DNA of 64,000 nt from Halovenus amylolytica (GCA_004015825.1 SAYS01000001.1:124001-188000); one strand, 5' to 3'; numbered from the stretch's first letter, positions 18,577 through 27,042 are shown. Numbers and translations are program-made. Notes: generated from the letters alone by a model not told the origin.

Positions 18577-19773
18577 ATGGCTGACTCGGGGACGCGTGCG
18601 ACGCTGTGGGTCATCCTGGCCTCGGCGACGCTGACGGTGATGGCCGGCGCGATCCTCGGTCCGATCGTCCCGGCGATCCAGTCGAGTCTCGGTGTCTCCG
18701 AATCGCTCGCCGGGCTCATCATCACCACCCACGGGCTGCTCATCGTCGTCGTCAGCCCCGTCGCAGGTGCGATAATCGACCGTGTCGGGCCGCGGCGACC
18801 CTTCATCCTCGGACTCACGCTGTATGCGGTCGGTGGCGGTGCAGGTGTCGTGATCGACTCCTTCGGTCCGCTACTCGCATCGCGGGCGGTCCTCGGCGTG
18901 GGTGTCGCCTTCGTCTACACCGGAATAACCGTCCTCATCTACGATCTCTACTCGGGTCAGCAGATGGATCGTGCGCTCGGACTGCGCTCCAGTGCGAACA
19001 GCCTCGGCGCGGTCACCTGGCCGCTGGTCGGTGGTGCGCTGGGAACACTCTCCTGGCAGGCACCCTTCGCCGTCTATCTGGTTGCGCTCCCGCTGGGCGT
19101 CCTCGCCGTACTGACCGTCCCCGAAACAGGACGCGGCCAGCACAGCGAGAATGAAACAGATGGGGAGTCGGGACTCTCCGGTGTCGTCGCCGTCTTCCGC
19201 CGCCGTCCAGCGCTGCTGTCGATCTATCTGCTGTATTTCGGCGCAAACGCACTCCTGTACAGCATCGTCGTCTTCTACCCCCAGCTTCTCGACGGGCTGG
19301 GGATCACCTCCTCGTTTCTGATCAGCCTCTATCTCGCCGCCAACGGCGGCGCGGGTGGGATCTCGGCTGCGCTGTACGACCGCCTCGTCGCACGGATCAG
19401 CAAACATGCCCTCGTCGCCGTCGCCCTCGGACTGTGGATCGTCGCCTTCGCAGGTGCGACCGTCGCAACGTCGGCACTGACGGCGATCCCGTCGGTCGTC
19501 GCCTTCGGTCTCGGTCTCGGACTCGTCTTCCCCTCCTCCTTTGCCTGGATCGAGGCGCTCGCACCCGTCGATCGACAGGGGCAGTTTAGCTCCTATCTCG
19601 CCTCCGCTGGCTACACGGGCCAGTTCCTCTCGCCGGTGCTTTTCGGCCCGCTGGTTCCCGCCTTCGGCGTCCGTGGCGTCTTCGGCGCGGCGGCGGTTGT
19701 CTCCGGGGCTTCCCTGCTCGCGCTCGGGATGGTGCTCGGGCGGCGGCCAGAAACAGCTGTCAGGGCTCGATGA
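18577..19773 (+). CDS. MFS transporter
   Basis: A 398-residue integral membrane protein with about 12 hydrophobic segments in two halves, typical of the major facilitator superfamily. The loop after the second helix has the MFS signature form ([17 protein letters not shown], about residues 63-79), and the central hydrophilic loop lies around residues 185-205 ([15 protein letters not shown]). The pattern resembles drug or small-molecule efflux carriers, but the substrate cannot be told. It is monocistronic, with its 3' end overlapping the quinone oxidoreductase gene on the opposite strand by 14 bases. Confidence 0.88.
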   Translation: MADSGTRATLWVILASATLTVMAGAILGPIVPAIQSSLGVSESLAGLIITTHGLLIVVVSPVAGAIIDRVGPRRPFILGLTLYAVGGGAGVVIDSFGPLLASRAVLGVGVAFVYTGITVLIYDLYSGQQMDRALGLRSSANSLGAVTWPLVGGALGTLSWQAPFAVYLVALPLGVLAVLTVPETGRGQHSENETDGESGLSGVVAVFRRRPALLSIYLLYFGANALLYSIVVFYPQLLDGLGITSSFLISLYLAANGGAGGISAALYDRLVARISKHALVAVALGLWIVAFAGATVATSALTAIPSVVAFGLGLGLVFPSSFAWIEALAPVDRQGQFSSYLASAGYTGQFLSPVLFGPLVPAFGVRGVFGAAAVVSGASLLALGMVLGRRPETAVRAR

Positions 19774-20725
19774 CGAGTTTGCCCATGAAGCTATCCTCCA
19801 TCACCGCGCGCTGTGCCTCGCCGGCCTCGTCGAGATCGTAGCTGCGTGCAACCTCGATCGAGAGTTCTCCTTGCTCCATCAGATGGGCAATCCCCCGAAG
19901 TGGTACCCGGAGATCCGGCGTATTGAACATACTCATGAACTGGTAGCACACGTCTTTCGCGCGCGCCCCGGGGCTGTTGGTAAAGCCCGGATCGGGGTCG
20001 TTTTCGCCGATGCCGACGACCCGCGCACTCTCTGCAGCCACCTCGGCGTCGAACTGCAGGTAGTCGTCGAGGCGGTGATCCAGGATTACGTCGACACCGC
20101 CGTCGGATGCATCGAGAACAGCATCCGCGAGATCGTCCCGGGAGTAATCGAGCACCGTCTCGGCTCCCAGCTCCGAGAGCGTGTCGTGGTAGTCGGCGGA
20201 GCCGGTCGTGAGCACGCGTGCGCTGACCGCGTCTGCGATCTGGACTGCCGCGTGGCCGACGCCACCCGATCCGCCGTGGATCAGACAGTACTCCGCCGGA
20301 TCGAGGTTGGCGTGGTCGATCAGCGCTCGCCAGGCCGTGCCGGCGACGACACCTGCACCACCTGCCTCTGTCAGATCGACGCCGTCCGGGAGTTCGACGA
20401 TCCGGTCTTCGGGAACCGTCGCGTACTCGGCGTAGGATCCCTGGAACGTACCGTTGCCGATGCCAGTGCCGAAGACGCGGTCACCCGCTTCGAACCGTTC
20501 GACGAACTCGCCGACCGCGGCGACGGTGCCAGCGATATCTACCCCCGGCGTGAACGGCAGTCCTGCTGGTGTGTACGAGCCGTCCCGGAAGTACGTATCG
20601 ACGGGGTTGACGCCCGCAGCCGCGACTTCGACGAGAATCTCGTGTCCACCGGGTTCGGGCCGGTCGACGTCTGTTACCCCCAGTACCTCTGTCCCACCGT
20701 GTTCGGAGAGTCTGACTGCGCGCAT
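19760..20725 (-). CDS. NADPH:quinone reductase, zinc-type alcohol dehydrogenase family
   Basis: A 321-residue MDR-superfamily oxidoreductase (quinone reductase or zeta-crystallin-like, usually zinc-independent). The start at 20725 gives the expected N-terminus MRAVRLSEHGGTEVL. The GroES-like domain spans roughly residues 1-120 (VEVAAAGVNPVDTYFRDG) and the Rossmann domain contains YCLIHGGSGGVGHAAVQIA (about 139-157), the A/GGVG nucleotide-binding motif. Zinc-binding cysteines are absent, consistent with quinone reductases. It lies downstream of, and probably in the same direction as, the broken hydrolase gene. Its 3' end overlaps the MFS gene on the opposite strand. Confidence 0.92.
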   Translation of the reverse strand: MRAVRLSEHGGTEVLGVTDVDRPEPGGHEILVEVAAAGVNPVDTYFRDGSYTPAGLPFTPGVDIAGTVAAVGEFVERFEAGDRVFGTGIGNGTFQGSYAEYATVPEDRIVELPDGVDLTEAGGAGVVAGTAWRALIDHANLDPAEYCLIHGGSGGVGHAAVQIADAVSARVLTTGSADYHDTLSELGAETVLDYSRDDLADAVLDASDGGVDVILDHRLDDYLQFDAEVAAESARVVGIGENDPDPGFTNSPGARAKDVCYQFMSMFNTPDLRVPLRGIAHLMEQGELSIEVARSYDLDEAGEAQRAVMEDSFMGKLVIEP

Positions 20726-20768
20726 ACCTCCTGTAACACGCGTCGACCATTTAGGAGTGTCCGCCTGG

Positions 20769-21366
20769 CTATCGAATCTGTGTCCGGAGAAACGAGACCA
20801 CAGTTTCGGCGACCCGCTCTCGCTGTGAGACGAAAAAGTGGTCTGGCCGGGAGTGATTCGACCTCGTACCCGAGTTCCCGTGCGCGTTCGACGATCGGCT
20901 GCCACGTCGCGGTGTCGTCCCGTTCGCCGTAGACGATCTGGACTGGCACCGGAATCGAGTCGAGCGCGGCCACCACGTCGAGTTCCTCGATCTTCGATGC
21001 GGGTGCCAGTGTGGAGACTGCCGCTGGCGTGGGGCCGTCCTCGGACGCGGCAGCAGACAGCGCAACCCCGCCGCCGAAGCTGTAGCCGAAGAGCCCGACC
21101 TGCTCGTAGTTCTCCTCGGCCCACGCCAGCGCGGTCAGCGCGTCGGTGCGCTCGCCGATTCCCTCGTCCCAGGCCCCGTAATCGAATCGGAGGCAGTCGA
21201 TCCCGGCTGCACTGAGTGCGTCACTGACAGCGCGCAGCCGACTGTCGTGTCGATCGCCCCCCAGCTGGGGGTGTGGTGGACAGGCGACGACGACGCGGTC
21301 GCTTTCGCCCCCGTCGAGGCTCACACGCACATCTCGCGCTCCCGCCAATCGTCGTGGCTGGTTCAT
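20769..21366 (-). pseudogene. Alpha/beta hydrolase (dienelactone hydrolase-like), frameshifted near its 3' end
   Basis: The first 174 residues read as an alpha/beta hydrolase: nucleophile elbow GLFGYSFGGGVAL, FDYGAWDEG and the IPVPVQIVYGERDD strand with the acidic catalytic residue. Directly after the segment VESLPA the frame loses similarity. The neighbouring frame supplies the expected C-terminus DHFFVSQRERVAETVVSFL, including the catalytic His, ending at 20769. Removing a single base (the T at 20844 on the plus strand, A on the coding strand) joins the two exactly. Either a real single-base insertion that inactivates the enzyme or a sequencing error. Unjoined, the frame runs on into the start of the next gene with unrelated residues. 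Confidence 0.8.
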
Positions 21367-21385
21367 GCTGGTTGCTAAACAGATG

Positions 21386-21422
21386 TAAGAATTTTAAGTT
21401 TCGCCGGTGCGTGGTAGTTTTT
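21386..21422 (+). promoter_or_regulatory. TATA-like promoter of the PspA-like gene
   Basis: The AT-rich AAGAATTTTAAGTT at 21387-21400 ends about 23 bases before the ATG at 21423. The spacing fits a leaderless haloarchaeal transcript and supports the choice of 21423 as start over longer upstream extensions. Confidence 0.45.
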
Positions 21423-22259
21423 ATGGGAATACTCTCGCGTACGTCGTACATTATCAGATCGAAGCTCAACTCGCTGCTCAACAGGGCCGAGGACCCAAAC
21501 GAACAGCTTGACTACTCCTACGAGCAGATGCGGGACAGGCTCCAGAACGTCAAAAAGGGAATCGCCGATCTCACCACCCAGAAAAAGCGCCTGGAGATTC
21601 AGAAACGCCGACTGGAGGAAAACGTCGAGCGCCACAACGAACAGGCCAGACAGGCGGTCGAACAGGATCGTGACGACCTCGCACGGCGTGCGCTGGAAAA
21701 GAAAAAACAGAAGATGAACCAGATCGATTCGATGGAGACCCAGATCGCGGATCTCGAACAGAAACAGGACAATCTCATCGACCAGAAAGACGAACTCCAG
21801 CAACAGATCGAGCAGTTCCGGACGAAAAAGGAGACGATGAAAGCGCGGTACAAGGCTGCAGAGGCACAGACGCGTGTCAGCGAGGCCGTGACGGGTGCCG
21901 GCGACGAGATGGAAGATGTCTCCCGCCAGATCGAGCGCGCGGAGGAACGCACCGAGGAGATGGAGGCCCGCTCTGCGGCGCTCGACGAACTCCGGGAAAG
22001 CGGCGCGCTCGAAGACAGCCTCTCCGACAAGAGTTCGCTCGACCGCGAACTGGAAGACCTCGCAACCGAGGGCGCAGTCGACCGGGAACTGGATACGCTC
22101 AAAGCCGAGATGGGGAAAGGTGAGACGAGTACCGATGCGGACGCCGATGTTGCGACCGAGGATATCGAGACTGAAGACGCCCAGCTCGACGATGTCGAAG
22201 CGGTTCCCGATTCGGACGTCGAAGCCGAACTTGACGAACTGAAAGAAGAGGAAAAATAA
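21423..22259 (+). CDS. PspA/IM30-family protein
   Basis: A 278-residue ESCRT-III-related membrane-associated protein of the phage shock protein A/Vipp1 family, which coats and stabilises stressed membranes. The start MGILSRTSYIIRSKLNSLLN is the usual amphipathic N-terminal helix of the family, so the ATG at 21423 is preferred over an upstream extension that has Arg-rich nonsense. Residues about 25-210 are predicted long coiled coil (repeated KKRLEIQKRRLEE, EQKQDNL, LQQQIEQF). The C-terminal tail (about 215-278) is very acidic, a haloarchaeal adaptation. Monocistronic; followed by an inverted-repeat element. Confidence 0.9.
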   Translation: MGILSRTSYIIRSKLNSLLNRAEDPNEQLDYSYEQMRDRLQNVKKGIADLTTQKKRLEIQKRRLEENVERHNEQARQAVEQDRDDLARRALEKKKQKMNQIDSMETQIADLEQKQDNLIDQKDELQQQIEQFRTKKETMKARYKAAEAQTRVSEAVTGAGDEMEDVSRQIERAEERTEEMEARSAALDELRESGALEDSLSDKSSLDRELEDLATEGAVDRELDTLKAEMGKGETSTDADADVATEDIETEDAQLDDVEAVPDSDVEAELDELKEEEK

Positions 22260-22276
22260 ATTTCGCGAGAGTTTTC

Positions 22277-22357
22277 ATACTGCCGGCTGTACATTCGTAA
22301 AGATATGCGCCACCCCGGGGGTGGCACAATTCTTCAGTTTCTTACAGCCGGCAGTAT
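22277..22357. repeat. Palindromic repeat element, copy A
   Basis: A perfect 15-base inverted repeat, 22277-22291 with 22343-22357 (ATACTGCCGGCTGTA), encloses a smaller GC palindrome at 22309-22325 (GCCACCCC-G-GGGGTGGC) and the run CTTCAGTTT at 22332-22340. The same architecture, with the same inner sequences but different outer arms, occurs at 56549-56628, and a right half at 62766-62797. It sits between the converging PspA-like and ParA-like genes, where it could also end transcription from both sides. Confidence 0.75.
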
Positions 22358-23088
22358 CAGGAATCCAGCAGGCCAGCAAACCGACCGCTGTCTGGGATCT
22401 CTATCTCCGGTGTGACGCCGAGTACCGCTTCGATCAGCTCGATAACTGCCGGCGTGAACTGCTCGTCTGCGGGCACTGCGGAGGGACACTCTCGTGGATC
22501 CGTCGTCTCGACTTCTGGAATGTGTACGTCGGCATCGAGTGTGCCATCGGATCGGTTCGCGATCACCGTCGGCTCCGATACGCCGATGTCCGCGAGCCGT
22601 TCACGGGCGAGTGCCAGCCCATCCCGACCACGGACGCTGTCGGGGGTGACGACTGCGACCTGATCCGCGGCGTTGACCGCGGCGACTGCCTGGTTGCCCC
22701 CGATCGGTGGCGTGTCGATCAGGACGACGTCGTGGGAGAGTGCGGCTGCCGCGAGCTGCTGTTCGAGTTGCTTCGCGCCGCCGGCCGTCTTCGCGCGTGC
22801 GAGTCGCTCGAACGGCGCCGACGCCGCACAGATTGAGAGTGTCCCCGGGAGCTCTGTCGGCTGTTCGACGAGCGCGCTGTCGAGGGTCGCCGCCCCCGTC
22901 AGCAGCGCCGTGATATCTGCCTGGATCTCGGTTTCGGCGTACGACGCGAGTCCCTGTGTCTGGACGGCTGCATCGAAGATAGCGACGTCGCGACCGGCGC
23001 TCGCGAGAACACCGGCCGTCTCGACGGTCAGCCGGGTGGTGCCCGCCCCGCCAGTCGCGCCGACGAGCGCTGCGATCTGTGTCGACAT
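22357..23088 (-). CDS. ParA/MinD-like protein with degenerate P-loop
   Basis: A 243-residue SIMIBI-class ATPase-fold protein. The N-terminal AALVGATGGAGTTRLTVE aligns with the deviant Walker A of MinD/ParA (KGGVGKTT), but both lysines are replaced (GGAGTTR). The switch region is retained (SHDVVLIDTPP, then VAVVTPDSVRGRDGL). Loss of the P-loop lysine suggests nucleotide binding without normal hydrolysis, or a structural role; from memory such forms recur in haloarchaea, so this is probably a family trait rather than decay. The last codons touch the palindromic element at 22277-22357. Start at 23088, preceded by a TATA-like TTTTTTATAAGG. Confidence 0.82.
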   Translation of the reverse strand: MSTQIAALVGATGGAGTTRLTVETAGVLASAGRDVAIFDAAVQTQGLASYAETEIQADITALLTGAATLDSALVEQPTELPGTLSICAASAPFERLARAKTAGGAKQLEQQLAAAALSHDVVLIDTPPIGGNQAVAAVNAADQVAVVTPDSVRGRDGLALARERLADIGVSEPTVIANRSDGTLDADVHIPEVETTDPRECPSAVPADEQFTPAVIELIEAVLGVTPEIEIPDSGRFAGLLDS

Positions 23089-23162
23089 ATCCGTCTCTGC
23101 TGCGTCTCCTTATAAAAAAGTACGTGATCTGTGACGGCTGCTGATGCAGCAGCTCCGCCGGT

Positions 23163-23585
23163 CTACTGATTGTTCCGGATCCTTGCAGCGATCTCTTCCA
23201 TCTCCTCGTCGGAGAGGTCGGCTCCCCTGAACAGGGTGTGGATCGGCCGCGAGTCGTCGTCTTCGAACTGCGGGATGACGTGCAGGTGGACGTGGGGCAC
23301 TTCCTGTCCGGCTTCCTCGCCGTTGTTGATGGCGAGGGTCGTCGCCGGTGCGTCGACGGCCGCCTCGACGGCCGAGGCGACCTCGCCTGCCACGCTGAAC
23401 ACCGTACCGATCAACTCTGGCGGCATGTCGTTGAGTCGCTCGTAGGGCTCTTTCGGGATCACGAGCGTGTGTCCCGGTGCGAGGGGGTTCGCATCCAGGA
23501 AGGCGTAGGTCTGTTCGTCCTCGTAGATCGTGTAACTCGGTATTTCGCCGGCGACAATCTGCTCGAAGATGGTTTTCTCACTCAT
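23163..23585 (-). CDS. HIT-family nucleotide hydrolase/transferase
   Basis: A 140-residue histidine-triad protein, a likely nucleoside phosphoramidase or dinucleotide hydrolase of the Hint branch. The signature HVHLHVIPQ (H-x-H-x-H) is present near residue 100, and the N-terminal CIF-like motif appears as TIFEQIVAGEIPSY with DANPLAPGHTLVIPK following. The start at 23585 gives the standard family length; the much longer upstream frame on this strand has no family resemblance. Monocistronic, 120 bases from the divergent DUF429 gene. Confidence 0.93.
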   Translation of the reverse strand: MSEKTIFEQIVAGEIPSYTIYEDEQTYAFLDANPLAPGHTLVIPKEPYERLNDMPPELIGTVFSVAGEVASAVEAAVDAPATTLAINNGEEAGQEVPHVHLHVIPQFEDDDSRPIHTLFRGADLSDEEMEEIAARIRNNQ

Positions 23586-23705
23586 ATCAGGAGGATCGGC
23601 TGCCGACCAAATGAAGATTACTCTACAGTCGGCCCGCTCCCTGATTCGTCGCTGGATCGACAGACGGGATGGGAATTTTTCACTACAGAAACCCAACGAT
23701 TGGTC

Positions 23706-24446
23706 ATGGAAAACATGTTCGTCGGTGTCGACAGAGGTCGGGACGCCTGGCTCGCGGTCGCGTTCGACACCGACGGCTACGATCACAGCCGTGTGTTCGA
23801 CGAAATCGGCGAACTCTGGAGCTCCTACGAGGAGACAGCAGCACTCATCCTCGTCGATATGCCGATCGGGCTCGTCGAGAGCGGGACGAGTGGCCGCCGC
23901 TGTGACGAACTCGCCCGATCTGTGCTCGGCCCCCGGCGACAGTCGATTTTCACACCGCCTGTTCGCGAGGCGACGCGGAAGCGCCGGTATCCCGCCGCCA
24001 AGCGGGTCAACGAGCGCAAGTCGGACGCCAGCCTCTCGAAGCAGGCCTTCGCGATCAGCGATCAGATCGCCGCCGTCGACGATCTCCTCCGCAACGTCCC
24101 CGAGGCGCGGGCCACTTTCCGCGAATCCCACCCCGAGGTCTGTTTCCGCGCCTTCGCCGGGGAGCCACTCCAGCACTCCAAGAAGACGGCAGGCGGGTAC
24201 GCCGAGCGGATGCGGACGCTCGCGGGTCACGACGCCGACGCGCCGCCAGTCGTCCAGGCTGTCGCGGAATCGACTGGCGGGACGGAGGTGACCGTCGACG
24301 ACGTGCTCGATGCGGTGGTGCTCGCGTACACTGCACAGCCTGGCTGGGGATCCCTTCGGTCGCTGCCACCCGAGCCACCGACCGATCCGAAAGGGCTCCC
24401 GGTGGAGATCGTCTACCGCTCCGAAACGTCACTCGTCGACGTGTAG
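23706..24446 (+). CDS. DUF429 family protein
   Basis: A 246-residue protein of the DUF429 family, a predicted RNase H-like nuclease fold. The N-terminal VGVDRGRDAWLAVAF supplies the first acidic residue, followed by LILVDMPIGL and the conserved GRRCDELARSVLGPRRQSIF. ESHPEVCFRAF and the C-terminal DDVLDAVVLAYTA provide further conserved acidic positions. The biochemical role is not established. An alternative ATG at 23715 (MFVGVD) is equally close to the conserved core. Upstream extensions overlap the HIT gene antisense and were rejected. Confidence 0.85.
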   Translation: MENMFVGVDRGRDAWLAVAFDTDGYDHSRVFDEIGELWSSYEETAALILVDMPIGLVESGTSGRRCDELARSVLGPRRQSIFTPPVREATRKRRYPAAKRVNERKSDASLSKQAFAISDQIAAVDDLLRNVPEARATFRESHPEVCFRAFAGEPLQHSKKTAGGYAERMRTLAGHDADAPPVVQAVAESTGGTEVTVDDVLDAVVLAYTAQPGWGSLRSLPPEPPTDPKGLPVEIVYRSETSLVDV

Positions 24447-24522
24447 CCCGCCGATCCGACCCGGCGCACAGTTCTCCCCGCTGGTACCGAGGATTATGTG
24501 GGTTCCACACAAAGGACGAGCT

Positions 24523-25224
24523 ATGACACGGACAGCAGTCATCGCTGGTGTTGGCCCGGGACTCGGTGAGTCACTCGCTCGCAAATTCGTCGCGGAGGGC
24601 TGTCAGGTCGCGCTGTTTGCCCGCTCGGCGACCTATCTCGAAGAGCTCGCGGCCGACCTCGGCGCGAATGCCATCGCCGTCCCGACCGATATCACCGACG
24701 AGCAACGCGTCGAAGCGGCCTTCGAGACCGTCCGCGAGGAGTTCGGGCCGGTCGACGTGCTGGTCAACCACGCCAGCGGCGGGGCCTGGAAAGGCGTCGA
24801 AGCGATCGCACCCGAGGAGTTCGAGCAGGCCTGGCGCGTCTCCGCCTACGGTGCCCTGCTGTGCTCACAGCAGGCGATCGCCGACATGCGCGACGGCGAC
24901 GGCGGGACGATCATCTTCACCGGTGCAACCTCGGCAGTCCGTGGGCGCGGGGGTGCCGTCGGCTTCAGCGGTGCCAAGTTCGCCGTCCGCGGGATGGCCG
25001 AATCGATGGCCCGCGAACTGGGGCCAGCGGGGATCCACGTCGCCCACGTCGTCATCGATGGCCAGATCGGGACACCGCAGGTCCTGGAGTCGAACCCGGA
25101 CCGCGAGGAAGAGACGTTTCTCGATCCCGACGATATCGCAGACTCCTACTGGCATCTCGTCGAACAGAACAGATCCGCGTGGACGCTCGAACTCGATCTC
25201 CGCCCCCACGTCGAGGAGTTCTGA
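24523..25224 (+). CDS. Short-chain dehydrogenase/reductase with Tyr-to-Phe catalytic change
   Basis: A 233-residue classical-size SDR. The Rossmann motif is AGVGPGLGESLA (about residues 8-19), with the NNAG-equivalent LVNHASGG and a serine-containing strand FTGATSAV. The catalytic YxxxK motif reads FSGAK, so the usual proton-donor tyrosine is phenylalanine. From memory a subfamily with FSxAKFA exists and is not a broken gene. Substrate unknown; activity may depend on another donor. The gene is convergent with the CoA-binding protein (stops adjacent). The GTG/ATG choice is clear because upstream frames lack the fold. Confidence 0.86.
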   Translation: MTRTAVIAGVGPGLGESLARKFVAEGCQVALFARSATYLEELAADLGANAIAVPTDITDEQRVEAAFETVREEFGPVDVLVNHASGGAWKGVEAIAPEEFEQAWRVSAYGALLCSQQAIADMRDGDGGTIIFTGATSAVRGRGGAVGFSGAKFAVRGMAESMARELGPAGIHVAHVVIDGQIGTPQVLESNPDREEETFLDPDDIADSYWHLVEQNRSAWTLELDLRPHVEEF

Positions 25225-25632
25225 TCACATCAGGCGCATGTGTTCGGGTTTCATACAGCGATCCTGGACGACACGCAGGCCAGCAGATTCGGCTCGCTCG
25301 ACGGCCTCGTCGTCGTGGATTCCCAGTTGCAGCCAGAGGGTGTTGACCCCGCCTCGTTCGAGAATCTCGTCGACGATGTCGCTTACCTCCTCGCTGGGTC
25401 GGAATACGTCGACGATGTCGATATCGCCCGGAACGTCCGCCAGTGAATCGTAGGCGTCCGTACCCAGTACTTCGTCGGCGTACGGGTTGACCGGGATGAT
25501 CTCGTAGCCCTGTCTGTCCAGATACGACGGGATATCGTGTGCGTCTTTCCCTGGCGTCGTCGAACAGCCGACGACAGCAACGCGTTCTTGCTCCAGAATC
25601 GATCGCAGTTCGTCGTCGTCGTTGACTGGCAT
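25225..25632 (-). CDS. CoA-binding domain protein (YccU-like)
   Basis: A 135-residue single-domain protein of the CoA_binding_2 family. Conserved features are RVAVVGCSTTPGKDAHDIPS near the N-terminus, YEIIPVNPYADEVLG, VDVFRPSEEV and LWLQLGIHDDEA. These proteins resemble the CoA-binding domain of succinyl-CoA synthetase and bind CoA in crystal structures, but their physiological role is not known. The C-terminal DRCMKPEHMRL is also family-typical. Monocistronic and convergent with the SDR gene. A short hairpin (CTGGCT...AGCCAG) lies just upstream of the start. Confidence 0.88.
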   Translation of the reverse strand: MPVNDDDELRSILEQERVAVVGCSTTPGKDAHDIPSYLDRQGYEIIPVNPYADEVLGTDAYDSLADVPGDIDIVDVFRPSEEVSDIVDEILERGGVNTLWLQLGIHDDEAVERAESAGLRVVQDRCMKPEHMRLM

Positions 25633-25762
25633 ATCTGGCTGTAGGATATAGCCAGCAAAATAGCTGTTGTGACCCTGATAAACTCGTTGATTCAGACAGC
25701 TGCTCCCATCTACTGATAATCGCTCAGCCTATTCATTAGGAGCCGACTACTACCGATACATA

Positions 25763-26728
25763 ATGGTAGATGTAGTTACGAATGGTGACCCCCGGATTCG
25801 TACCGAGACACTCGAATCTATTCTCGGTTCGGATCACACTGTCCGTTCGACTGATCTTTCGACCACCGATCGAGTTATCGAGGCTGCGGCCGACGCGTAC
25901 GCCCTTATTGTCGACGTGAGCATCCCGGTGCCAGCCGAGGTATTCGAACAGTGTCCGGAGCTGGCAGTCGTCGCTCGCGCCGGCGCGGGTGTCGACAACA
26001 TCGATATCTCTGCGGCGAACGACCACGATGTGACCGTGGTCAACGTCCCAAACTACTGTACAGAAGAGGTCTCGACACACGCCGTCTCGTTGCTTCTCGC
26101 CTCGCTCCGGCGGATGGAGGCCTACGACCGGTCGGTCGAAGTCGGCGGCTGGGACTGGACGGCGGGCCAGCCGATACAGCGACTCGGTACCCAGACTGTG
26201 GGATTCCACTCTTTCGGCGGGATTGCCCAGCGGACCGCCGAAAAGCTCGCTGGCTTCGGCTGTGATCTCGTCGCCGCCGATCCCTACGTCGATGCCGAGG
26301 AGATGGCCGAGTACGGCGTCGAGAAAGTCTCTTTCTGGGAGATGCTCGATGTGGCCGACCACATCTCGATTCACGCCCCGCTGACGGAGGAGACACACCA
26401 CCTCTTCGACCGTGAGGTGTTCCAGCAGATGAGTTCGACCGGTGTGCTGGTCAACGCCGGCCGTGGGCCAATCGTCAAAGAAGAGGCACTCGCGTGGGCG
26501 CTCGATACCGGCCAGATCGCCGCTGCCGGGGTAGACGTCCTCGAAGAGGAACCACCCGAGGAGTCCCCGCTGATCGAACGCGACGACGTGCTCGTCACGC
26601 CACACTCGGCGTTTTACTCCGAGCAGTCGGTGACCGATCTCAACGAACACATGGCCACCGACATCCTGGCCGTACTCGCAGGCGAGAAACCGGACGGATA
26701 CATCGACCCGGACGCGGAGTGGCTGTAG
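25763..26728 (+). CDS. D-2-hydroxyacid dehydrogenase (CtBP/SerA-like)
   Basis: A 321-residue NAD-dependent D-2-hydroxyacid dehydrogenase, two Rossmann-like domains. Catalytic features are present: Arg in NAGRGPIV, Glu in VDVLEEEPP and His in VTPHSAFYSE. The nucleotide-binding loop is unusual, TVGFHSFGGIAQ instead of GxGxxG, so cofactor affinity may be altered. The CtBP-like pattern (RAGAGVDNIDI, VVNVPNYCTEEVSTHAV) suggests phosphoglycerate-dehydrogenase-like or C-terminal binding-protein-like enzymes; the substrate is not assignable. Monocistronic, AT-rich promoter between 25640 and 25760, convergent with the SAMP-like gene. Confidence 0.88.
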   Translation: MVDVVTNGDPRIRTETLESILGSDHTVRSTDLSTTDRVIEAAADAYALIVDVSIPVPAEVFEQCPELAVVARAGAGVDNIDISAANDHDVTVVNVPNYCTEEVSTHAVSLLLASLRRMEAYDRSVEVGGWDWTAGQPIQRLGTQTVGFHSFGGIAQRTAEKLAGFGCDLVAADPYVDAEEMAEYGVEKVSFWEMLDVADHISIHAPLTEETHHLFDREVFQQMSSTGVLVNAGRGPIVKEEALAWALDTGQIAAAGVDVLEEEPPEESPLIERDDVLVTPHSAFYSEQSVTDLNEHMATDILAVLAGEKPDGYIDPDAEWL

Positions 26729-27010
26729 CTACCCGCCGGAAACCGGCGGAAACAGTGCCAGCTCCTCCACGTTCGAGAGGGTCGTCTCCCACCCCTCCAG
26801 CGCGCGGAACGGATCCTCGCCGTCACAGAGTACGCGGAGATGATCCTGTAGCGAGCCATCGTCGTCGAGGACCGCAGACTCCAGTTCGGGGTGTGCCACG
26901 AGCAATGCGTCGAAGGCGTCACGAAGCGTCGGCTCCTCGGCGTCGACCGAGGTTTCGATCTCGCTGTCGCCGGCGGTTTCCGAGAGTGTCGCGAACAGTT
27001 TCCACCGCAT
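26729..27010 (-). CDS. Ubiquitin-like SAMP/MoaD-family protein
   Basis: A 93-residue beta-grasp protein ending in the diglycine VSGG, the hallmark of proteins activated by an E1-like enzyme. The start MRWKLFATLSETAG is very close to Haloferax SAMP1 and MoaD; a GTG three codons upstream is possible but adds nothing to the fold. Such proteins either modify target lysines (SAMPylation) or carry sulfur for molybdopterin synthesis. ELALFPPVSGG is the characteristic C-terminus. Given the molybdoenzyme encoded elsewhere in the window, a MoaD role is plausible, but SAMP and MoaD functions overlap in haloarchaea. Confidence 0.9.
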   Translation of the reverse strand: MRWKLFATLSETAGDSEIETSVDAEEPTLRDAFDALLVAHPELESAVLDDDGSLQDHLRVLCDGEDPFRALEGWETTLSNVEELALFPPVSGG

Positions 27011-27042
27011 AACAGCCACTCCGTCGCCCAGCGCAAAGAGAA

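Noticed and set aside
18221-18577. N-terminal extension of pyrG upstream of 18220
   Set aside because: The extra residues are encoded by the hairpin run and match nothing in CTP synthases, which begin at the MPETD start.
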